DNA from: Pseudomonadota bacterium
Lineage (GTDB): Bacteria > Desulfobacterota > Desulfobulbia > Desulfobulbales > SURF-16
DNA: 48,223 bases
Assembly (NCBI GenBank): GCA_018822545.1
Contig: JAHJKA010000028.1
Coordinates: 1 to 48,223 of the forward strand
Direction: 5' to 3'
The notes beneath the pieces are model-generated. The model searched no databases and had not been told where the DNA came from. It saw nothing but the letters and a program-made list of their open reading frames with translations. This document shows positions 40,931 through 48,223 of the stretch, piece by piece. A program made the position numbers and the translations under genes. The first letter of the stretch is position 1, and every line of letters starts with the position of its first letter.

Positions 40931-41851
40931 ATGACGCGCCTTCTTTTTGCCGGTGATGTCTTGGTCAATGATGAACCGAGTCTCATTTTGAAGGCCAAGG
41001 GCTACCAGATCCTCAAGTTCAGGGCGTCCAGTGATGCCATAGCCCTTGTTTTGGAAGATCCGCCAGACATGCTCATTGTTGACAAGGCCCTCCCTGGCTG
41101 TATGGACCTTCTTGATGCCGCCCGTGCCTGTTTGCAGAAAACAAATATGCCCATTCTCCTGGCCGTTGAAGCCAGAGAGCTCAGTAGCCTTAATTGGGAA
41201 AAATATTTCGTTGATGATATCCTCGTCAAACCGGTGGATGCTGAAAATCTCTTTGCGCGCATCGGCCTGGCCCAAGCCCGAATGGTCAGAGTTTTTGACA
41301 ATAATCCCTTAAGTCGTCTACCGGGCAATACCTCAATTCTCCAGGCTATCCAGAAGACTATCGAATCGGGTGAGAGTTGCGGAGTTTGTTATGTGGATAT
41401 TGACAATTTCAAACCATATAATGACCGCTACGGTTTCTCCCAAGGGGACGATGTCATACTCATGGTGGCCAGGATTCTTGTCAATGTCATGGAGGAGATG
41501 GCTCGGCATAAGAGTTTTGTTGGCCATGTTGGTGGCGATGACTTCTTGTTTATCATTCCAGAAGACATGATCGATGAAGTATGCAAACGAGTGCTTGCTC
41601 ATTTTGAAGTCGTTCGCAATATGTTCCTTTCTAAAGAGGATCTTGAAGCGGGTTGTTATATTGAAAAAGACAGGCAGGGGAGAGAAACAACGTTTGGCCT
41701 GCTTAGTCTTTCCATTGCCGTCATTCCGACAGGTAATCATACCTTCAGCCATTCCGCTGAAGTCTCTAGCGCTGCATCACAGCTAAAACATTTTGTTAAA
41801 CAGAAGGAAGGATCTAATTATGTGATAGATCGGCGGTCTACTAAGGGCTGA
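40931..41851 (+). CDS. Receiver-like plus GGDEF-type domain protein (GGDDF)
   Basis: The 306 residues divide into a receiver-like domain (about 1-115) and a GGDEF-type domain (125-300). In the receiver, Asp51 in LIVDKALPG is the likely phospho-acceptor, and Lys100 lies in LVKP. The signature loop of the output domain is GGDDF (201-205) rather than GGDEF or GGEEF. The substrate region YVDIDNFKPYNDRYGFSQGDD is conserved, and the RxxD inhibitory site is not seen at its usual place. It could be a diguanylate cyclase or a c-di-GMP/GTP-binding relay. GAGGAG lies 10 bases before the ATG. Confidence 0.85.
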   Translation: MTRLLFAGDVLVNDEPSLILKAKGYQILKFRASSDAIALVLEDPPDMLIVDKALPGCMDLLDAARACLQKTNMPILLAVEARELSSLNWEKYFVDDILVKPVDAENLFARIGLAQARMVRVFDNNPLSRLPGNTSILQAIQKTIESGESCGVCYVDIDNFKPYNDRYGFSQGDDVILMVARILVNVMEEMARHKSFVGHVGGDDFLFIIPEDMIDEVCKRVLAHFEVVRNMFLSKEDLEAGCYIEKDRQGRETTFGLLSLSIAVIPTGNHTFSHSAEVSSAASQLKHFVKQKEGSNYVIDRRSTKG

Positions 41852-42040
41852 TGATCTTTTACTCTCTTTCTTTTTTTAATTCTTCTGCCTTTTAGGATTT
41901 GAAGCAGGTTCTGTCTTTTATGATCTTTCTGATTGGCGGGCAATGTTCTGCCAACTGTATATTTTATATTTTCAGCAGTTCTAGTAATCCCATATGTGGT
42001 CGTTGTTGGAAAATTTTCATATAAAAATATTGATCAAAAT

Positions 42041-42069
42041 TTGATATTAACAAAATGGAGTGATATGGT
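42041..42069 (+). promoter_or_regulatory. Sigma-70-like promoter of the MucR-type gene
   Basis: TTGATA (42041-42046) and TATGGT (42064-42069) are separated by 17 bases, with a TG extension just before the -10 box. The predicted start gives a leader of about 60 bases. The region is strongly AT-rich, the kind of DNA that MucR/Ros proteins bind, so autoregulation is possible. Confidence 0.5.
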
Positions 42070-42137
42070 TATATTCGTTTTTATAAATGCGTACACATTT
42101 CAATAACAATCGAACAGAGATTACTAGGGAGAAAATT

Positions 42138-42611
42138 ATGGCGAAATCACTTTTGGAGATGGCTGCTGATATTGTTAAATCACAATGTCAAGGTACGTCA
42201 ATGACCACCGAAGATGTTACTGCTGCCTTGAGCAACACCTTTAACTCGTTGCAATCCTTGCAAGCGATGGAGGCACAAGGAGAATCCTGCGAGTCTCCTG
42301 ACGCAACTGCGGCTGCTGTAGATGTGAAACCAGAAAAGTCAATTTTGAAAAATAAGATTGTCTGCCTTGAATGTGGCGAGTCTTTTAAAATGCTTTCTCC
42401 TAAGCACCTTCGCTCCCATGGCCTTGATGGCCGCTCCTATCGTCAGAAATATGGCCTGCCCTTGCGTCAGCCCCTGTGTGCCAAAGCGCTTTCTGATAAG
42501 CGGAAGAAGGCTGGTAAGGCCCGCGGTCTTCCTGATAACCTTCGCAAGGCTATTGCCGAAAGAAAGGGAAGTCCCAAAAAGAGTGCCGGGCGCCCACGCA
42601 AGAAGAGTTGA
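42138..42611 (+). CDS. Ros/MucR-family zinc-finger transcriptional regulator
   Basis: This 157-residue protein has a prokaryotic zinc finger CLECGESFKMLSPKHLRSHG (Cys76, Cys79, His90, His94) followed by GRSYRQKYGLPL, as in MucR/Ros. The N-terminal MAKSLLEMAADIVKSQ helix is the region used for oligomerisation in the family. The C-terminal tail is very basic and ends in an AT-hook-like GRPRKKS, an addition that would favour AT-rich minor grooves. These proteins act as H-NS-like repressors or global regulators. GGGAG lies 6 bases before the ATG; an in-frame start at 42087 is rejected for lack of a site. The gene is monocistronic with a strong terminator. Confidence 0.9.
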   Translation: MAKSLLEMAADIVKSQCQGTSMTTEDVTAALSNTFNSLQSLQAMEAQGESCESPDATAAAVDVKPEKSILKNKIVCLECGESFKMLSPKHLRSHGLDGRSYRQKYGLPLRQPLCAKALSDKRKKAGKARGLPDNLRKAIAERKGSPKKSAGRPRKKS

Positions 42612-42631
42612 TTTTAGTCCAGTGTTGATGT

Positions 42632-42679
42632 TTAAACAGGGGATCTGGTCTTACGGCCAGATCCCCTGTTTAATTTTTT
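42632..42679 (+). terminator. Intrinsic terminator of the MucR-type gene
   Basis: A perfect 17-bp stem (42632-42648 with 42657-42673) has an 8-base loop and is followed by T6. It lies 20 bases after the stop and insulates murI. Confidence 0.93.
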
Positions 42680-42783
42680 GCCCGGGACCTGTTTTCTATG
42701 GTAAAAAAGCCAGGGTTTTTTAAAGGATGCTGTTATTGGTTTTTGTAACATTGAATGGGATTTAATTTTCTTATGGGTCTGTT

Positions 42784-43575
42784 ATGATCGGCATTTTTGA
42801 TTCTGGTGTTGGTGGGATGACAGTGGCTCGGGCTGTTGAAGAGGTTTTGCCTGAGCGTTCGATTATCTATTTTGGTGATGTCGCCAGAACTCCATATGGT
42901 TCCAAGAGTCCAACCACCATTAGTCATTATTCCCGTCAGAACTGCGATTTTCTCCTTTCCAAAGGGGCCAAGATTATTATAGTTGCCTGTAATACGGCGG
43001 CAAGTGTCGCTGGGCATCATCTGCAACAGGAGTATGATGTGCCCATTATGGAGGTGATCAGCCCGGCAGTTGCCCAGGCTGTACAGGCATCTGTTTCCGG
43101 CCGTATTGGAGTTATCGGCACCAGGGCCACCATTAATTCCAATATATATGAGCGGGAGATCTGTGCCTTGAACCCTGCGGCCCGGGTCTTTTCGCAACCT
43201 TGCCCTTTGCTTGTGCCACTTGTTGAAGAGGGGTGGCTTGCCAAGAGGGAGACCGCGATGATTCTCCGTCGGTATCTTCATCCTTTAAGGTCCCATGGCG
43301 TCGACACGCTGGTTTTGGGCTGTACCCATTACCCTTTGCTCAGCCACATGATCAAACCGCGAATGGGGCGCCAGGTAAAGGTGATTGATTCCTCTCTGGC
43401 CGTGGCCCATGAGCTTAAAAAATATTTAACCGATCACCCCTCCTTGGCCGAGAGCCTGGCGAAAGATGGTGAACGTCATTATTATGTTTCAGATATTACC
43501 GAGGCGGCCATGAGTACGGCCAGTCGGATTTTTGGTCGGAAAATGAATTTAGAACTGGTACAGATTGCTCAATGA
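42784..43575 (+). CDS. murI: Glutamate racemase
   Basis: This 263-residue cofactor-independent racemase makes D-glutamate for peptidoglycan. Opening motif MIGIFDSGVGGMTVARA, then YFGDVARTPYG, carries the first acid. The two catalytic cysteines are Cys69 in VACNTAAS and Cys180 in LGCTHYPLL. The last codons overlap lolA by four bases (ATGA), so they are translationally coupled. It heads a plus-strand run that goes on to rpsA. Confidence 0.96.
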   Translation: MIGIFDSGVGGMTVARAVEEVLPERSIIYFGDVARTPYGSKSPTTISHYSRQNCDFLLSKGAKIIIVACNTAASVAGHHLQQEYDVPIMEVISPAVAQAVQASVSGRIGVIGTRATINSNIYEREICALNPAARVFSQPCPLLVPLVEEGWLAKRETAMILRRYLHPLRSHGVDTLVLGCTHYPLLSHMIKPRMGRQVKVIDSSLAVAHELKKYLTDHPSLAESLAKDGERHYYVSDITEAAMSTASRIFGRKMNLELVQIAQ

Positions 43576-44237
43576 TCTCTTTACGCAACAACCTGATACT
43601 TCCTTTTCTGCTGCTCTTCTTTCTGGGCTTTCTGCAACCCGTCTATGGGTTTGATGCCCAAAGCGTTGCCCGCATGGTCCAGGAAAAATATGACACCATG
43701 ACCTCCATTGAGGCGAATTTTCAGCAATCGACATCCCTGAGCGGTTTAACCTCCAGGGCCCAGAAGGCGAGCGGTGTGGTGGTGATCCAGAAACCTGGGC
43801 GTTTGCGCTGGGATTATACAAAACCACATCGCCAGGTCCTGGTCTGTGATAATGATGAAGTTTCTTTTTATCTGGAACGGGAAAATCAACTCATTGTCTC
43901 CAAGGCCTCAGCGTATCTTGCTGAAGACCTTACCTATGCTTTTTTCACCGGCAAGGGCAATCTGCTCACCGATTTTTTGCTTGAGAATGCCCCTGAGAAC
44001 ATGGCGAAGCCGGGGAGTTATTGTCTGCGACTAACGCCGAAAAAATCCCATGCCCAGGTCCACCATCTATTTCTCTGGGTTGATGGAAAAAGTTTTGACC
44101 TCCAGCGTATCCGTCTTGTTGATCATCTAGACAGCGTTACCGATATCAGCTTTACCAATATGGTTTTTGGCAAGAAGTTTGAAGACAGCTTTTTCCTCTT
44201 TGTACCCCCAAAGGGGACAGAGATTATTCTCCAGTAA
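43572..44237 (+). CDS. lolA: Outer-membrane lipoprotein carrier protein LolA
   Basis: This 221-residue periplasmic chaperone ferries lipoproteins from the LolCDE complex to the outer membrane. A signal peptide (about residues 1-26, ending in PVYG) is followed by the LolA opening VARMVQEKYDTMTSIEANFQQ. KASGVVVIQKPGRLRWDYTKPHRQVLVCDN is the most diagnostic block. Its presence shows that the organism has an outer membrane. Its start overlaps the murI stop by four bases. Confidence 0.93.
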   Translation: MISLRNNLILPFLLLFFLGFLQPVYGFDAQSVARMVQEKYDTMTSIEANFQQSTSLSGLTSRAQKASGVVVIQKPGRLRWDYTKPHRQVLVCDNDEVSFYLERENQLIVSKASAYLAEDLTYAFFTGKGNLLTDFLLENAPENMAKPGSYCLRLTPKKSHAQVHHLFLWVDGKSFDLQRIRLVDHLDSVTDISFTNMVFGKKFEDSFFLFVPPKGTEIILQ

Positions 44238-44315
44238 TTTCTAATCAATGCGCCACTTCCAGCTGCAAAGCGGAGCGTTTATATTCTTCGTTATCTGCGA
44301 AGTTTGAGAAAATTC

Positions 44316-44852
44316 ATGCCGGCAAAACAACCAGGATCAGTTTTTTATCTCGGCGGCTGCCGGAGCGGTAAGAGTCGTTTGGCCGAAGAGTTTGTGGTCA
44401 GCAACTTCAGCCGCCCCTGTTATGTGGCTACCATGACGCGCGGCCAGGACGTAGAACTGCATGACCGCATCGACATTCATCAAAAACGGCGGGGTGATTG
44501 TTGGCAGCTTATTGAGGAACCCCGAGACCTTGGGCGTATATTGTCAGCCCCAAATGACGCTGACGTGGTGCTTATTGATTGTCTGACCATGTGGTTGACG
44601 AACCTCCTGCTTGCCGATCTCTCTGATGACGATATTCGTAAGGTAGTTACAGAATTTGTTCAGGCCATCAGCTGTTGTCAGGTAACAGTGGTTTTGGTTG
44701 CCAATGAGGTCGGCCTGGGCATTGTTCCCGACTCAAGTTTGGGGCGCCGCTTTCGTGATCTGGCCGGTTGGCTCAATCAGCAGGTGGCTGAGGTGTGTCA
44801 GCGCGTTATCTTTGTTGCTGCCGGTTTGCCCCTTATACTAAAGGACAGGTAA
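44316..44852 (+). CDS. cobU: Adenosylcobinamide kinase / adenosylcobinamide-phosphate guanylyltransferase
   Basis: This 178-residue enzyme activates cobinamide for attachment of the lower ligand of B12. The Walker A loop is GGCRSGKSR (about residues 13-21), preceded by the usual beta strand. The strand VLIDCLTMWLTNLL and the VVLVANEVGLGIVPDSSLGRRFRDLAGWLNQ segment are typical CobU. ATG 44316 is chosen because GAG lies 7 bases ahead; a TTG at 44304 would add four residues. The cobD-like gene follows after 4 bases. No cobalamin riboswitch was recognised upstream. Confidence 0.95.
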   Translation: MPAKQPGSVFYLGGCRSGKSRLAEEFVVSNFSRPCYVATMTRGQDVELHDRIDIHQKRRGDCWQLIEEPRDLGRILSAPNDADVVLIDCLTMWLTNLLLADLSDDDIRKVVTEFVQAISCCQVTVVLVANEVGLGIVPDSSLGRRFRDLAGWLNQQVAEVCQRVIFVAAGLPLILKDR

Positions 44853-44856
44853 GCAG

Positions 44857-45912
44857 ATGGCTTTTGTGCATGGCGGCAATATTATCGCAACAGCCAGTTC
44901 TTTAGGGCTGCGGGTTGATGAACTGATCGACATGAGCAGTAATCTTTCCCCTCTTGGCATGGTGCCTGGTCTCAGGGAGGTGCTCGAAAAAGGGATAAGT
45001 GAGATCGCTTATCTGCCGGAGGCGACAAGCAGCTCGCTCTGCGCCTTGTTTGCCGACCATTACGGCTGTAAGCCCCAGCAGGTTATGGCCGGTAATGGCA
45101 CCACTGATTTCATCTATGATCTGCCGGCCTTGGGCCGCTTTAAAAAAGCCGTTATCGTCAATCCGACCTATTCCGACTATTCTTTGGCCTGTGAATATGC
45201 AGGCCTGCCCTGGCAGAGTTTTACCCTGGAGTTTCCTGATTTTGCCATTAATTTTGCGGCGCTTTCCGACACCCTTGAGGGTGGTGAGCTGCTTTTTCTC
45301 TGTAATCCGAATAATCCCACCGGTCACATGGTTGATATTCATGATTTGCGAACCTTCATTAACAACCATCCGCAGACCACCTTTGTTATCGACGAATCGT
45401 ATCTTCCCTTTACCGGAGAGGCTTCTCTGGTAAGTGGCGAGCTGCCTGATAATCTCTTTATTCTCTGTTCATCTTCTAAGATTTATGGTATTCCGGGCCT
45501 TCGGTTAGGCTTTGTGGTCAGTAGCAAAAAGAATATGGCCATCATGATGGAGCGCTGCCGGCCCTGGTGCGTTAACCGGTTGGCTCAGATTGCCGGAGAA
45601 TTCTTACTAGCCCATGGTGATTTTTATGTTCGTGATGTCCAGGCCTTTATGGCAAGCACAAGACCTTCTTTTGTTGCTGAGCTGCACGCCATGCCTGGCC
45701 TGGTTGTGGTGGCCGGGGTTGCCAATTTTATCCTGTGTCGATTAACGGCAATGACTGCCAATGAACTTGCTGAAAAAATGCTCGCCGAAAAAATTATGAT
45801 CCGCAACTGTGCAAGTTTTGACGGCCTGGATGACAGTTATTTTCGAATTTCCCTCAAAAACGGCCGTGATAATCGCCTTTTCCTCGATGCGATGGCCGCT
45901 GTTTTTAAATAG
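44857..45912 (+). CDS. cobD: CobD-like threonine-phosphate decarboxylase / aminotransferase class I/II
   Basis: This 351-residue fold-type I PLP enzyme opens with VHGGNIIATASSLG and DMSSNLSPLG, as in CobD. CobD makes aminopropanol phosphate for the B12 nucleotide loop. The PLP lysine is Lys208 in SSSKIYGIPGLRLGF. NPNNPTG and the VIDESYLPF segment bind the cofactor. CobD and histidinol-phosphate aminotransferases are close relatives, but the position 4 bases behind cobU favours CobD. A few residues in the linker after FILCRL are unusual, so specificity is likely rather than certain. Confidence 0.85.
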   Translation: MAFVHGGNIIATASSLGLRVDELIDMSSNLSPLGMVPGLREVLEKGISEIAYLPEATSSSLCALFADHYGCKPQQVMAGNGTTDFIYDLPALGRFKKAVIVNPTYSDYSLACEYAGLPWQSFTLEFPDFAINFAALSDTLEGGELLFLCNPNNPTGHMVDIHDLRTFINNHPQTTFVIDESYLPFTGEASLVSGELPDNLFILCSSSKIYGIPGLRLGFVVSSKKNMAIMMERCRPWCVNRLAQIAGEFLLAHGDFYVRDVQAFMASTRPSFVAELHAMPGLVVVAGVANFILCRLTAMTANELAEKMLAEKIMIRNCASFDGLDDSYFRISLKNGRDNRLFLDAMAAVFK

Positions 45913-45929
45913 ATAAGTTTTCATTTGCC

Positions 45930-46442
45930 ATGCGTATTGCTATTCTTTCCGACACCCATGATCATATTCCCAACCTGCGTTCTGCTGTAACCTATTGCAA
46001 CGCCTATGGCGTGCAGATGATGATCCATTGCGGTGATCTTATTTCGCCCTTTATGCTCATTGAGCTTGCCGAATTTTCAGGTGCAGTCCATCTCATCTAT
46101 GGCAATAATGTCGGCGATCAGCATCTGATATCCCAGTCGTGCGGGACTAAATATGCAAATATTACCCATCATGGTGTTTTAGGCGCCGTGGAGGCGGGTG
46201 GCAGAAAATTCGCCTTTAATCATTATCCCCAGCTGGCCCGGGGCATTGCCCTGCAGGGCAGTTTTGATGTGGTGTGTTGCGGTCATACCCATCGCTATCA
46301 TGTTGAAAAGATAGGTGAATGCCTGTTTGTTAATCCCGGCGACCTGCATGGCGGTAAGGAGCAGCCCGGTTTTGTTATTTATGAAACAGCTACGAAGAAC
46401 TTTGAAAGGGTCGACATTGGTACGGCCTTTTTTTCCGGATAA
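45930..46442 (+). CDS. YfcE-type metallophosphoesterase
   Basis: This 170-residue single-domain protein opens with the metal-binding motif MRIAILSDTHDH. HCGDLIS, the YGNN segment and CCGHTHRYHVE follow, and NPGD lies near the C-terminus. The YfcE/MJ0936 family hydrolyses phosphodiesters and depends on Mn or similar metals; natural substrates are mostly unknown. It is 17 bases behind the cobD-like gene and 28 bases before the S1 gene, so it may be an operon passenger. Confidence 0.9.
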   Translation: MRIAILSDTHDHIPNLRSAVTYCNAYGVQMMIHCGDLISPFMLIELAEFSGAVHLIYGNNVGDQHLISQSCGTKYANITHHGVLGAVEAGGRKFAFNHYPQLARGIALQGSFDVVCCGHTHRYHVEKIGECLFVNPGDLHGGKEQPGFVIYETATKNFERVDIGTAFFSG

Positions 46443-46470
46443 TCCGGCGTAAGAACACGAGGATATGTCG

Positions 46471-47697
46471 ATGACAGAAGAAAAAGAAGGTATGGCCGAG
46501 TCCATGGAAAGCTTTGCCGATATGTTTGACTCTTCCCTTGTTGAGAGCAGCAAGATCGAGCCGGGCCAGAAGGTGGATGCTGAAGTGGTTCGGGTTGAGA
46601 AAGAGTGGGTTTTCCTTGATGTCGGCGGCAAGAGCGAGGGGGCTCTGGCCTGTTCTGAACTGCTTGGCGATGATGGTCAGCCAACTGTTAAAGAGGGCGA
46701 CACCATTACTGCCTATTTTCTCTCTGCCAATCAGGGCCAGATGCTTTTTACCACCAAGATGAGCGGGGCCTCTGCCCTGGCCCATCTTGAAGAGGTCTAT
46801 AAGGGCGGTATTCCCATTGATGGCGAGATCACCAAGGAGATAAAGGGCGGCTTTGATGTGAAAATAGCCGGCACTGCCCGTGGTTTTTGTCCTTACTCTC
46901 AGATTTCCTTACGTCGGGTGAGTGATTCCAGTCAATTTGTCGGCCAGATCCTGCCCTTTGTGATCATCGAGTACAAAGAAAAGGGACGAAATATCATCCT
47001 TTCCCGTCGCGCCCTTTTAGAAGAGGAGCAGGCCGAAAAGAGAGAGGCCTTGAAAGAAAAGCTGGCGGTGGGCGATGTGGTGCCAGGCACCATTACTTCT
47101 ATCCAGAATTTCGGGGCCTTTGTTGATATTGGTGGTGTTGAAGGCCTTATCCCGGTTTCAGAAATCAGCTGGGGCCGCGTTTCCGACATCCGGGCCACCT
47201 TGGAAGAGGGGCAGCAGGTTGAGGTTACCGTGGCGAAGCTTGATTGGGAAGCCAACCGTTTTTCCTTCAGCCTCAAGGCCACTCTTGCCGATCCCTGGGA
47301 GAGCGTGGAGTCCCAGTTTAAAGAAGGACAATGTCTCACAGGAGTTGTGGCCCGCATAGTTGATTTTGGTGCGTTTATTAATCTTGCCCCTGGTATTGAC
47401 GGGCTTGTTCATATTTCTAACCTGGGTGCCGGACGGCGGGTTAACCATCCCCGCGAGGTTGTCGCTGACGGTCAGGAACTTGAGGTGCGTATTGATCAGA
47501 TTGATGTGGCCAATAAGAGAATTTCTTTGTCCATTCCCGAGCTTGAACGCAAGAAAGAGGAGATGAACAAGAAGAAGGATGCGGCAAAGAAAAAGGAGCC
47601 TGATCTCCGCGCAGAGTTTGATCAGTTCAGTAAGGACAAGAAAGAAAAGAGCAGCACCATGGGCACCTTCGCCGATCTGCTTAAGGGGAAAAAATAA
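46471..47697 (+). CDS. S1-domain RNA-binding protein (ribosomal protein S1-like)
   Basis: This protein of about 408 residues has four S1-type OB folds. They start near residues 30 (GQKVDAEVVRVEKEWVFLDVG), 110 (DGEITKEIKGGFDVKIAG), 205 (GTITSIQNFGAFVDIGGVEGLI) and 295 (TGVVARIVDFGAFINLAPGI). A charged coiled tail (about 360-408) follows. Classical S1 has six repeats, so this is a short S1, like those in several non-enteric bacteria. It probably helps mRNA bind the ribosome. GAGG sits 8 bases before the ATG at 46471 and 2 before an ATG at 46465, so the former is preferred. A dispersed repeat starts 3 bases after the stop, and no terminator is seen before it. Confidence 0.88.
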   Translation: MTEEKEGMAESMESFADMFDSSLVESSKIEPGQKVDAEVVRVEKEWVFLDVGGKSEGALACSELLGDDGQPTVKEGDTITAYFLSANQGQMLFTTKMSGASALAHLEEVYKGGIPIDGEITKEIKGGFDVKIAGTARGFCPYSQISLRRVSDSSQFVGQILPFVIIEYKEKGRNIILSRRALLEEEQAEKREALKEKLAVGDVVPGTITSIQNFGAFVDIGGVEGLIPVSEISWGRVSDIRATLEEGQQVEVTVAKLDWEANRFSFSLKATLADPWESVESQFKEGQCLTGVVARIVDFGAFINLAPGIDGLVHISNLGAGRRVNHPREVVADGQELEVRIDQIDVANKRISLSIPELERKKEEMNKKKDAAKKKEPDLRAEFDQFSKDKKEKSSTMGTFADLLKGKK

Positions 47698-47700
47698 GGT

Positions 47701-48044
47701 TTATCAAGGATTACCAGGGGAAGGTTTGTTGCCTGGATTGATTCTTTAGTTTCAAATGTTTGTCTGGTTCATTTTTGCTTGCCCAAAAACGAACCAGCCA
47801 GCGGAGTGGGCGAAAAGGGCACCCCGACCAGCCCTGGCCTTCGGCACCGCTCGCCTTCCGCCGAAAAAGGGGAGTTGCAGAAACTCGCATCTCTTCGAGG
47901 ATGCTCAGCCATGCTGCGCCCAGCGGAAGTGCCCTTGGGGTGCAATTCTCTTTCCCTTTTTCGGCTCCTTGCTCGCTCAGGTCTGAATGGGGGCACTGCC
48001 AAAAGATAAGATACAATTGGAGGCTCCGCAGTAATCTGTGATAA
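47701..48044 (-). repeat. Dispersed repeat, copy 2 (inverted relative to copy 1)
   Basis: This stretch is the reverse-complement relative of 12311-12618. The ends are imperfect inverted repeats: TTATCAAGGATTACC (47701-47715) faces AGTAATCTGTGATAA (48030-48044). The best conserved part is 47769-47895, which reads on the minus strand as the same GAGTTTCTGCAA to GCAAAAATGAAC block. The middle differs by indels. The left end is 3 bases from the S1 gene stop, so the repeat may supply its 3' untranslated region. Confidence 0.7.
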
Positions 48045-48082
48045 GCCGAGGTGTGGAGTTTACGGGGAAACTGTAAGAACGT

Positions 48083-48223
48083 TGTCCCGTCCTAAAATAC
48101 GTTGACGGTTTTTACTGAGCCACCTCCCTTATGGAGGTGGCTCTTTTATGTGTTTCATCTGGTGTTTTCATACCCAAGCTCAGGTGTGGTCTCATACGAT
48201 TATAGATCTCTACGGATTCTTTG
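48083..48223 (-). mobile_element. End of an IS3-family insertion sequence, cut by the window edge
   Basis: The element's terminal inverted repeat starts at 48083 (TGTCCCGTCCTAAAATACGT) and matches the truncated copy at 32129 in 22 of 24 bases. The transposase C-terminus lies just inside. A small hairpin, GCCACCTCC...GGAGGTGGC (about 48119-48141), lies within the last codons. The body of the element continues to the right. Confidence 0.75.
48112..48223 (-). CDS. IS3-family transposase orfB, C-terminal fragment
   Basis: Reading leftwards, the last 36 codons include KESVEIYNRMRPHLSLGMKT and PDETHK. This is the end of the rve (DDE integrase) domain of IS3-type OrfB, where YNxxRPHxSL is diagnostic. 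The stop is at 48112-48114, four bases inside the inverted repeat. The rest of the gene lies beyond the window, so intactness cannot be judged. Confidence 0.8.
   Translation of the reverse strand, partial: KESVEIYNRMRPHLSLGMKTPDETHKRATSIREVAQ

Noticed and set aside
44238..44315. Possible cobalamin riboswitch before cobU
   Set aside because: Only 78 bases are available within an operon, with no B12-box-like sequence recognised.

Overview
The window looks like chromosomal DNA from a Gram-negative, respiring anaerobe or microaerophile, most likely a Desulfobacterota (deltaproteobacterial) bacterium of the Desulfobulbales type. This is inferred from gene content: a small multihaem c-type cytochrome, System II (Ccs/ResBC) cytochrome c assembly, a Ros/MucR-type regulator, many HDOD and c-di-GMP proteins, and LolA with a PBP1A, which imply a two-membrane envelope. 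Base composition is near 50% GC with AT-rich intergenic regions. No tRNA, rRNA, CRISPR array or prophage was seen. Most of the window is ordinary core genome, so several findings concern domain architecture, altered active sites and regulatory DNA.

1-8.9 kb: an ANL-superfamily ligase coupled to an alpha/beta hydrolase, an orphan ParB-like protein, a CCA/poly(A) nucleotidyltransferase, glycogen phosphorylase, a secreted ComEA-like HhH protein, a cold-shock protein with a strong terminator, and a CDF transporter with an Mn-type metal site. 8.9-12.3 kb: a fusion of a CDP-archaeol-synthase-like membrane domain with a metallophosphoesterase, followed by a CDP-alcohol phosphatidyltransferase, then a spermidine-synthase-like protein and ArfB. 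12.3-14.1 kb: copy 1 of a dispersed repeat, a second cold-shock gene, and mntP behind a palindrome-rich leader. 14.2-17.5 kb: three poorly known minus-strand genes and an EAL-HDOD protein.

17.9-21.7 kb: an operon of a periplasmic haem-binding EB_dh-like protein, a PhnD-like binding lipoprotein and a HAMP-PAS histidine kinase, a candidate three-component sensor. 21.8-31.5 kb: NAD(P)HX repair (Nnr), fused PabB-PabC, a CBS-ACT protein, PBP1A, a three-haem cytochrome and the ResB/CcsA pair. 31.8-37.6 kb: rpmB, an IS3-type remnant, and a minus-strand run ispG-proS-relA/spoT in which the RSH enzyme has a damaged hydrolase site. 37.7-41.9 kb: a DUF2065 protein, queA, an FmdB zinc ribbon, and a signalling operon (small protein, HDOD, receiver-GGDDF). 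42-47.7 kb: a MucR-like regulator and a plus-strand run murI-lolA-cobU-cobD-like-phosphoesterase-S1 protein.

The right edge carries copy 2 of the dispersed repeat, inverted relative to copy 1, and then the 3' end of an IS3-family element. Its terminal inverted repeat matches that of the truncated copy at 32.1 kb. Functional links visible in the window include Mn efflux (two exporters), cytochrome c synthesis (apocytochrome beside assembly factors), lipid head-group chemistry, and c-di-GMP/HDOD signalling.
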